A stretch of 64,000 bases of DNA from Oscillospiraceae bacterium (lineage in GTDB: Bacteria; Bacillota; Clostridia; Oscillospirales; Ruminococcaceae), in the NCBI GenBank assembly GCA_012520915.1, contig JAAYNJ010000022.1:1-64000 (forward strand), given 5' to 3'. Below are positions 57,562-64,000 of the stretch, piece by piece; the stretch's first letter is position 1; each line of letters begins with the position of its first letter. A model generated the notes under the pieces. It did not search any database and was not told the origin of the DNA. It saw only the letters and a program-made list of their open reading frames with translations. The position numbers and the translations under genes were made by a program.

Positions 57562-59766
57562 ATGAAAAGTAAAGAAGAACTGAAAGGTATCGTTAATCGG
57601 GTGGTGTTTAGAAGCGAAACCACCGGGTTTACCGTACTGGAATTGAATAGTGATGCGGGGAAAATAACCGTTGTCGGTATTTCCCCCGAAATTAATGAGG
57701 GCGAATACCTGACCGTATACGGAGAATATGTATATCATAGGGAATATGGAAATCAGTTTAAGGGGGAATTTTTTGAGAGATTGCTGCCGGACAGCGCCGT
57801 TGCCATTACAAAATATCTATCGGGAGGTGCCGTCAGAGGTATAGGACCTAAAACCGCTGTGAAATTGGTTGAGCGGTTTGGCGATGACACACTTAATGTT
57901 ATGGCAAACGACCCGGAAAGAATTTCTGAGGTTAGGGGAATATCAAGAAAATCAGCTTTAGAAATCAGCAAAAAAATCAACGAAATTGTTGCCGTAAAAT
58001 CGACAATAGAGGAACTTGGAAATATTGAACTCAGCTCTCTTGAATCAATAAAATTGTTTAATAGGTACGGTATGGGGACTGTTGATTTGATTAACGATAA
58101 CCCCTACATTTTATGCGGATATCCGCTTTATAAAAATTTTGATTTTGCGGATACGATTGCTTTGAATACAATGTGGTTTTCTCCTAATGATAAAAGGAGG
58201 GTAGTTGCTGCGATAGTTTATATTCTCAGACATAATAATCTTTCTAACGGACACACCTGTTTGCCGTTAGACCGTTTGGTGACCACAACGGCGGGATTTC
58301 TTTCACTATCGGAGGAAGAAATATACGGGAATATAAATTCGGCATTTGAAAACGGAAGTATCTCTCTTGACAATATTGAGGGGGAAACATATGCTTTTTT
58401 GCCCGAATCAATTACAAGTGAACAGTATATTTCGGATAGGCTTAATTTACTTAACTCTATAGAATATAAGACTTCTTCGGATATTGATTTAAGAATAAAT
58501 GCGCTGGAAGAGCGGGTAGGTATTGTGTATGAAGAACTTCAAAAAAACGCGATACGCAGCTCTTTGAAATATGGTGCGGTTGTGATAAATGGTGGACCGG
58601 GAACCGGAAAGACGACTGCGCTTAAAGCAGTACTTGAAATTTGCGAAGAACAGGGAGATAGAGTTGTATTGGCGGCGCCTACAGGAAGGGCGGCAAAAAG
58701 GATAACCGAAGTTACAGGCAGAGACGCATATACAATACACAGACTCCTGGAAGTTGATTTTGGAAACAATATTGAAAGACTAAGATTTCTCAGAAATGAG
58801 AATAATCCATTAAAATATGATGTTGTTATAATTGACGAGATGTCTATGGTTGACGTGGGTTTGTTTGAGTCCTTGCTCAGAGGAATAATGCCCCAATGCA
58901 GATTGATAATGGTTGGTGACAGCAACCAAATTCCTGCTATCGGAGCAGGCAACCTTCTCGACGACATCGTCAACAGCGGTTACTGCCAAGTTGTATCATT
59001 AAATAAAGTGTTCAGACAGGCAGAAAACAGCGGGATTATTATAAATGCACACAGAGTTGTGAATGGAGATTATCCGATATTTCATGGGAAGTATGAAGAT
59101 GTGCTCTTTGTTGAAGCCGATAGATTTTCTGCGGCTGAAATAATCACGTATTTGGCATCTGAAGAATTGCCTAAAAGATATAATGTTAACCCTAATAATG
59201 ATATTCAGGTTCTGACACCCCAGAGGAAAGGTTATGCCGGCTCGGACACGTTAAATATTAAACTGCGCGAAAGCTTGAACCCTGAAAGCGGAAACAAACA
59301 GGAAGCGGTTGTCATGGGGAGGTTATTCAGAGAAGGCGATCGGGTTATGCAGATAAAGAACAACTACGATATTACATATAAAAATATGATAGGGGAATTT
59401 AAAACCGGCATATTTAACGGGGAAATCGGGGTTATCAGGCAAATCAATCCGCATATGAGGGTTGTGCTGATTGAGTTTGAGGATGATAAAATTGTCGAAT
59501 ACTCTTATGAAATGCTTCACGAACTGGAACCGGCATTTTCTATTACAATTCACAAAAGCCAGGGTAGCGAGTTTCCCGTCGTAATTCTTGCCCTTTCCGG
59601 TGTGGCAGAAAAGTTGAGATATAGAAGCCTGCTTTATACTGCAATGACAAGGGCAAAAAAACTGTTAGTGATAGTCGGCGATAAAAACATTGTCAATCAA
59701 ATGGTTGAGAATAACAGCAAAAAGCTCAGGTTCACCGGACTAAAAGAATTTATCAGAAGAGGGTAG
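57562..59766 (+). CDS. recD2: RecD2-type ATP-dependent DNA helicase
   Basis: A 734-residue SF1B 5'-3' helicase. It has the RecD2 N-terminal OB region (LKGIVNRVVFRSETTGFTVLE) and helix-hairpin-helix repeats (AVRGIGPKTAVKLVERFGD). Walker A is NGGPGTGKTTALKAVL and motif II is VVIIDEMSMVD. Motif III is VGDSNQIPAIGAGN and a C-terminal block is FSITIHKSQGSEFPVVILAL. No RecB or RecC is nearby, as expected for RecD2. It is four bases from comF, so the two are co-translated. Confidence 0.95.
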   Translation: MKSKEELKGIVNRVVFRSETTGFTVLELNSDAGKITVVGISPEINEGEYLTVYGEYVYHREYGNQFKGEFFERLLPDSAVAITKYLSGGAVRGIGPKTAVKLVERFGDDTLNVMANDPERISEVRGISRKSALEISKKINEIVAVKSTIEELGNIELSSLESIKLFNRYGMGTVDLINDNPYILCGYPLYKNFDFADTIALNTMWFSPNDKRRVVAAIVYILRHNNLSNGHTCLPLDRLVTTTAGFLSLSEEEIYGNINSAFENGSISLDNIEGETYAFLPESITSEQYISDRLNLLNSIEYKTSSDIDLRINALEERVGIVYEELQKNAIRSSLKYGAVVINGGPGTGKTTALKAVLEICEEQGDRVVLAAPTGRAAKRITEVTGRDAYTIHRLLEVDFGNNIERLRFLRNENNPLKYDVVIIDEMSMVDVGLFESLLRGIMPQCRLIMVGDSNQIPAIGAGNLLDDIVNSGYCQVVSLNKVFRQAENSGIIINAHRVVNGDYPIFHGKYEDVLFVEADRFSAAEIITYLASEELPKRYNVNPNNDIQVLTPQRKGYAGSDTLNIKLRESLNPESGNKQEAVVMGRLFREGDRVMQIKNNYDITYKNMIGEFKTGIFNGEIGVIRQINPHMRVVLIEFEDDKIVEYSYEMLHELEPAFSITIHKSQGSEFPVVILALSGVAEKLRYRSLLYTAMTRAKKLLVIVGDKNIVNQMVENNSKKLRFTGLKEFIRRG

Positions 59767-59769
59767 AAG

Positions 59770-60432
59770 ATGCCGAAAATTCGAATTATCGACCTTCTGT
59801 TTCCGCCAAGATGTATATTCTGTGGTGGGATTATTGAAGTATTTACTTACAGCAAGTGTTGCGATGAAAAGGTAAAAAAATACAAGCTTGAGGGCGATTT
59901 GAGAGTGGATTACCTAAAACATATTAGGGACTTATCCGATATTGCGGGAACTTTGACCTCGTATATTTACTCGGGACCTGTTGCAAAATCCATAGTCGAT
60001 TTAAAATTTGGAAAGAATTATCATATTGCGAGGGAAATTGCAAAAATAATGTCTAAAGACCTCAAAGATACTTTCGGATTTGATTACGATGTTGTGATCC
60101 CGATACCGTCATATAAGAATATCAATCGCCACTCTGAAAAAATTGCGAAATATCTTTCAAAGGAGATTGGCATAAAAAACCTTCCGGATTGCCTAGTGAA
60201 AAGCAGAAAAACAAAAAAACAACATGAACTTACATTAAACGGGAGAAGAAAAAACCTCTCAGGAGCTTTTTGCGTGAAAGACCCCTCGAGAATTGCGGGA
60301 AAGAAAATTCTGCTGTGTGATGATGTGTTGACAAGCGGGAATACATTAAACGAAGCGGGTAAAACATTGAAAGCTTCGGGAGCGTATTCCGTCTTGGGGG
60401 TTACCTTTTCCGCTACCGATAAAATTAAATGA
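59770..60432 (+). CDS. comF: ComF-family phosphoribosyltransferase-like protein
   Basis: 220 residues. An N-terminal zinc-type segment PPRCIFCGG opens it; the second pair appears reduced to YSKCCDEK. A PRTase fold follows, with DYDVVIPIPSYKNINR and the PRPP loop KILLCDDVLTSGNTLNEAG. Family members take part in DNA uptake during competence and possibly in other DNA processing. The link to recD2 immediately upstream, and comM elsewhere in the window, fits DNA metabolism. No complete competence pilus locus is present here. Confidence 0.9.
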   Translation: MPKIRIIDLLFPPRCIFCGGIIEVFTYSKCCDEKVKKYKLEGDLRVDYLKHIRDLSDIAGTLTSYIYSGPVAKSIVDLKFGKNYHIAREIAKIMSKDLKDTFGFDYDVVIPIPSYKNINRHSEKIAKYLSKEIGIKNLPDCLVKSRKTKKQHELTLNGRRKNLSGAFCVKDPSRIAGKKILLCDDVLTSGNTLNEAGKTLKASGAYSVLGVTFSATDKIK

Positions 60433-60457
60433 TATAAAGAAGATTATTTTCAACATA

Positions 60458-60466
60458 TGGTATAAT
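60458..60466 (+). promoter_or_regulatory. Extended -10 promoter before pcrA
   Basis: TGG immediately before a perfect TATAAT (60461-60466) makes an extended -10; the -35 region is poor. Initiation near 60473 would leave almost no leader for an ATG at 60477, favouring the pcrA start at 60501. Confidence 0.55.
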
Positions 60467-60500
60467 AACAACAAATATGTGTTTTAAAGAGTCGAAGTTT

Positions 60501-62873
60501 ATGCCGGATAGCGAAAGAAAAAAGACATTTCTTAATTTGAGAAAAAAGTTCATTGAGAGCAGGTTTAAAAAACTTAATCCGGAACAGAGAAAGGCTGTTT
60601 TATCCGTAAAAGGTCCCTTGTTGATATTGGCAGGAGCGGGTAGCGGCAAGACAACCGTACTGATAAACCGGATTCAAAATTTAATAGAGTTCGGGGATGC
60701 ATACGAAAGCAACGAAATTTCTGACGGGATTACCGATGCGGATATAGATAGTTTGAAAGAACTGCTGGTTTCCGGGAAGGAACCAAGTGCCGGGATGAGG
60801 AAGCTGCTAAAAACCGGTAACATAATGCCGTGGAATATATTGGCGATAACATTTACAAATAAAGCTGCCGATGAACTAAAAAAGAGGATTAGTGATGCCG
60901 TAGGTGCAGATTCCAACGAAGTGTTTGCATCTACGTTTCATTCTGCTTGCGTAAGATTTTTGAGAAGAAATTCGGATGCAGCAGGAATATCAAATAATTT
61001 TGATATTTATGATACAGATGACAGTCAAAGGGTAATGAAGGATATTTTGAAGAGCAGGGGAATTGACTCGAAGTTTATTTCTCCAAAAGCTGTATTGTCG
61101 GTAATATCAAGGGCAAAAGACGAGATGAACTCGCCTGATGACTTAAGGGTTGCTGCAAGTTCAGCGCGAGAGGAGCTTTTTGCCACGCTTTATCATGATT
61201 ATCAATTGAGATTAAAAAACTCGAATGCTCTTGACTTTGACGATCTCATCTATTTTACTGTTAGACTTTTAGAAAATAATCCGGAAGTTAAAAGCTACTA
61301 TAATAACCGCTTCAAATATATACATGTAGATGAGTATCAAGATACAAGCTATGCACAGTCCAGACTTATTTATCTGCTCACCGGAAAAGAAGGAAACATT
61401 TGTGTTGTAGGAGACGATGATCAGAGTATATATAAGTTCAGAGGGGCAACGATTGAGAATATTTTGGGGTTTGAGGAGAGATTCCCCGGTTCAAGGGTTA
61501 TGAAACTCGAACAGAATTACAGGTCAACTTCCTCGATTTTAAATGCTGCTAATCGGGTGATTTCCAATAATGTTGGTAGAAAAGGAAAAGTCCTCTGGAC
61601 GGACAACGAGGACGGAGATTTGATTACGGTTTATAAAGGTGAACGAGAGAATGATGAAGCGGCATTTATTGCGTCTAAAATATGGGAAAACAATAAAAAA
61701 GGAATACCGTACAATGCACATGCAATTCTGTATCGAATGAATGCCCAATCAAAAATTTTTGAAAATTATTTTATAAGGGCAGGGATACCGTATGTCGTGA
61801 TGGGTTCGCTCAGGTTTTTGGATCGGGCCGAAATTAAAGATATATTATCTTATATGAGCATATTAAATAACCCCTATGATGATCTCAGGTTAAAGAGGGT
61901 AATCAATGTGCCTGCCAGGAAAATAGGACAGAGAACCGTGGAGAACATAGAAAATATAGCGAGCGGATTAGGGATACCTATGCTTGAGGTTATCGCCAAC
62001 GCCTCTGATTTCCCAATACTTGAACGTTCGCTGAAACCGTTAAAAGAATTCTACGGATTATATGAGCGGCTCGCAGAATGTGCAGCCGATAAGTCAATAA
62101 GCGATTTGCTTACTTATGTTCTTGAAGAAACGGGCTATCTTGACATGCTTAAAGCGGATGGAGAAAAAGGACAGGTTAGAATTGAAAACGTCGGCGAATT
62201 GATGTCGAGCGTGAAAATCTTCGAGGATGAACAACCTGAAGCATCTCTCAATGATTTTCTTACCGATATGTTTTTGGCGTCTGATTTGGATAATTATTCA
62301 GAGGAAAATGATGCGGTAGTAATGATGACTCTACACAACTCAAAGGGTCTGGAATTTGATATTGTCTTTATGCCCGGGATGGAAGAAGGAATATTTCCCG
62401 GTGATGCATCGCGATATGATGAGAAGGAAATTGAAGAGGAGAGGAGACTCTGCTATGTAGGAATGACAAGGGCGCGCAAACAGCTTTATCTGATATTTGC
62501 CGAGATGCGCATGTTGTTCGGAATGACAAGAAGAAATCCGGTTTCCAGATTTATTGAAGAAATTCCGGAGGAAATGACAAATTCAATCAATACCGGAGAA
62601 AAGTTTCTTACTGCAAGACAAAAAAGAGAGAGAGAAGAGAGAAGAGATCCTGCCATCTTAAAAACCTCAATTACTACTCATAGCATAGATAAGAAAAGAA
62701 GCACGAAAAAAATCTTTAAAGGTGGAGACAGAATAATTCATAAAGTATTCGGGAGAGGAATTATATTAAAGGCTACTGAAATCGGTGACGATATTCTCTT
62801 GGAAATAGATTTTGACGATTTCGGCAAAAAGAAGGCAATGGCAAATTATGCACCTATTCAACTTGATAAATAG
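60501..62873 (+). CDS. pcrA: UvrD/PcrA-type SF1A DNA helicase
   Basis: A 3'-5' helicase for repair and plasmid or fork processing. 790 residues from ATG 60501 (an ATG at 60477 is also open). Q motif LNPEQRKAV, Walker [11 protein letters not shown], motif Ia ITFTNKAA, motif [14 protein letters not shown], motif [18 protein letters not shown] and motif [15 protein letters not shown] are intact. The C-terminal Tudor-like segment ([20 protein letters not shown]) binds RNA polymerase in relatives. Between motif I and Ia there are about 50 residues where typical PcrA has about 15; similar insertions occur in some Clostridia. Confidence 0.96.
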   Translation: MPDSERKKTFLNLRKKFIESRFKKLNPEQRKAVLSVKGPLLILAGAGSGKTTVLINRIQNLIEFGDAYESNEISDGITDADIDSLKELLVSGKEPSAGMRKLLKTGNIMPWNILAITFTNKAADELKKRISDAVGADSNEVFASTFHSACVRFLRRNSDAAGISNNFDIYDTDDSQRVMKDILKSRGIDSKFISPKAVLSVISRAKDEMNSPDDLRVAASSAREELFATLYHDYQLRLKNSNALDFDDLIYFTVRLLENNPEVKSYYNNRFKYIHVDEYQDTSYAQSRLIYLLTGKEGNICVVGDDDQSIYKFRGATIENILGFEERFPGSRVMKLEQNYRSTSSILNAANRVISNNVGRKGKVLWTDNEDGDLITVYKGERENDEAAFIASKIWENNKKGIPYNAHAILYRMNAQSKIFENYFIRAGIPYVVMGSLRFLDRAEIKDILSYMSILNNPYDDLRLKRVINVPARKIGQRTVENIENIASGLGIPMLEVIANASDFPILERSLKPLKEFYGLYERLAECAADKSISDLLTYVLEETGYLDMLKADGEKGQVRIENVGELMSSVKIFEDEQPEASLNDFLTDMFLASDLDNYSEENDAVVMMTLHNSKGLEFDIVFMPGMEEGIFPGDASRYDEKEIEEERRLCYVGMTRARKQLYLIFAEMRMLFGMTRRNPVSRFIEEIPEEMTNSINTGEKFLTARQKREREERRDPAILKTSITTHSIDKKRSTKKIFKGGDRIIHKVFGRGIILKATEIGDDILLEIDFDDFGKKKAMANYAPIQLDK

Positions 62874-62890
62874 AAAAGACTGGAGAGATT

Positions 62891-63661
62891 ATGAAGGTAA
62901 TTTTATTGTCACACACTGATAATCCTGAAAAAATAGTCGCTGCTGCGGCAAAATTGTGTTATTCTGAAGTCGGCGTGGGAGAATTGATGGATAACCTGGA
63001 AAAAGAAGAGGCAGGTAAATTCGTAGACATGCTGTTGAATGAACTCGGACATGAAAGTCCGGTAGAACATGCAAATTTTACTTTTGCAATAGAAGGGGTA
63101 AGCAGATCCTTTTTGGCACAGATAACAAGGCATAGAATTGCCAGCTACAGTGTGCAGAGCCAGAGATATGTTAAACTCGAAAACTTTCAATTTGTAATTC
63201 CCCCCTCAATAGAAAATGATAGAAACGCAAAGAAACTGTTTTTAGACTCAATGCGAAATGAAGCGGAAAGTTATCTTAAACTGACGAAACTGCTTTCTGA
63301 AAAGTATAGCGAAGAATTGATTTCTTCAGGGATTTCCGAGAAAAAGGCGGGAAGATTGTCGGAGAAAATGGCGATTGAAAATGCGAGGTTTGTTCTACCG
63401 AACGCTTGCGAAACAAAAATGATTGTAACTATGAATGCACGTTCGCTGCTGAATTTTTTCAGACAGAGATGTTGTAATCGTGCACAATGGGAAATTCGCG
63501 AGGCTGCTGAGCGGATGTTGAAATTGGTCTACAATCTGGCTCCCTCAATATTCAGAAATGCTGGTCCTCCGTGTCTGTCCGGACAGTGCCCTGAAGGTAA
63601 GATGAGCTGTGGGAAAATGGTTGAAGTGAGAAAACATTACGAAGAATTGAAGGGGAATTAG
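62891..63661 (+). CDS. thyX: Flavin-dependent thymidylate synthase
   Basis: Makes dTMP from dUMP with methylene-tetrahydrofolate, FADH2 and NADPH. 256 residues. The diagnostic ThyX motif [13 protein letters not shown] spans residues 80-92. [19 protein letters not shown] precedes it and [24 protein letters not shown] follows. The C-terminal cysteines in [17 protein letters not shown] are common in Clostridial homologues. GGAGAG precedes the ATG. It ends four bases before tmk, so dTMP synthesis and phosphorylation are encoded together. Confidence 0.97.
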   Translation: MKVILLSHTDNPEKIVAAAAKLCYSEVGVGELMDNLEKEEAGKFVDMLLNELGHESPVEHANFTFAIEGVSRSFLAQITRHRIASYSVQSQRYVKLENFQFVIPPSIENDRNAKKLFLDSMRNEAESYLKLTKLLSEKYSEELISSGISEKKAGRLSEKMAIENARFVLPNACETKMIVTMNARSLLNFFRQRCCNRAQWEIREAAERMLKLVYNLAPSIFRNAGPPCLSGQCPEGKMSCGKMVEVRKHYEELKGN

Positions 63662-63665
63662 ACTT

Positions 63666-64000
63666 TTGGAAGGCAGAATACTTGTAATTGAAGGGCTTGA
63701 CGGCTCCGGGAAAGAGACGCAAAGCAATATCTTGGTTGAAAGACTGAAGTCTGAGGGAATAGACGCGATGAAACTAAGTTTCCCTAGATATGATGAGGCG
63801 AGCTCTCTGTTTGTGAAAATGTATCTAAACGGTGAATTCGGCAGCTCATCAGAAGATATAAATGCCTACACAGCGTCATTGTTCTTTGCTTTAGACAGAT
63901 ATGTAAGCTTTAAAAAATGGTGGGGTGAAGAGTATTCAAAAGGCAGGTTAATTATTTGCGATAGATACACTACCTCCAACGCGGTTTATCAAATGTCAAA
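63666..64000 (+). CDS. tmk: Thymidylate kinase, 5' part (cut by window end)
   Basis: Phosphorylates dTMP to dTDP. The 111 visible codons show the P-loop VIEGLDGSGKETQ near the N-terminus and FPRYDE in the substrate site. A segment ALDRYVSFKKWW and the LID-proximal ICDRYTTSNAVYQM follow, as in Clostridial enzymes. The start is a TTG at 63666, directly behind the thyX stop, with AGGGG in the thyX end as ribosome binding site. The C-terminus lies beyond the window. Confidence 0.92.
   Translation, partial: MEGRILVIEGLDGSGKETQSNILVERLKSEGIDAMKLSFPRYDEASSLFVKMYLNGEFGSSSEDINAYTASLFFALDRYVSFKKWWGEEYSKGRLIICDRYTTSNAVYQMS

Noticed and set aside
1-64000. CRISPR arrays, tRNA, rRNA, prophage or intact insertion sequences
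   Set aside because: I looked in all gaps longer than 100 bp and saw no regularly spaced repeats, no cloverleaf with a T-arm GTTCRAATC block, and no transposase or phage structural gene. A tRNAscan and an ISfinder search would settle small cases.

Overview
The window looks like chromosome from a low-to-moderate-GC Gram-positive bacterium, most likely a member of the Clostridia. The signs are an S-box (SAM-I) riboswitch ahead of metK, the dgt-dnaG-rpoD order, a 359-residue primary sigma factor, a glgB-glgC-glgD-glgA glycogen operon with the Firmicute-type GlgD, DegV, a ComM-type ATPase, strong AGGAGG-type ribosome binding sites (several with TTG or GTG starts), and a PcrA with an extra segment between helicase motifs I and Ia. 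I see no tRNA or rRNA gene, no CRISPR array, no intact IS element and no prophage. The genus cannot be fixed from sequence reading alone.

Left part (1-12.1 kb). A stand-alone tRNA-binding protein and the NAD(P)HX repair enzyme Nnr are followed by a minus-strand sugar operon: LacI-type regulator, lipoprotein sugar-binding protein, ribose-type ATPase and permease, two different alpha/beta-hydrolase esterases, and RbsD. Three near-palindromic LacI-family operators flank the regulator. No sugar kinase is in the operon, but a decayed FGGY-kinase tail lies about 2 kb further on, beyond yjbQ and ruvX.

Middle part (12.6-25 kb). This is a cell-surface glycan locus: a CDP-glycerol-transferase-like protein, a large multi-spanning membrane protein, then rfbF, rfbG, a GtrA flippase, a family 2 glycosyltransferase, an acetolactate-synthase-like thiamine-diphosphate enzyme, an extended SDR, and rfbH. 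Together they predict a CDP-linked 3,6-dideoxyhexose with a two-carbon branch (yersiniose-like). The centre of the locus uses a different arginine codon set from its flanks, and a host-style glycosyltransferase tail is left just downstream, so the centre looks like an imported cassette that replaced a native gene.

Right of centre (25-38.6 kb). DegV, the glycogen operon on the minus strand, an ECF sigma factor with a membrane partner and a secreted protein, a small export protein, ComM, phosphoglucomutase, ribosomal protein L31 and a YigZ protein.

Right part (38.6-64 kb). A long plus-strand housekeeping run: dgt-dnaG-rpoD, then, behind a strong promoter, rpoB-rpoC, then the str genes rpsL-rpsG-fusA and tuf with promoters of their own, a CBS-less IMP dehydrogenase, riboswitch-controlled metK, recD2-comF, pcrA, thyX and the start of tmk, cut by the window end. 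The most unusual observations are the mosaic dideoxysugar locus, the esterase-bearing sugar operon, the short IMP dehydrogenase, and a promoter set inside an imperfect inverted repeat at 10.85 kb.
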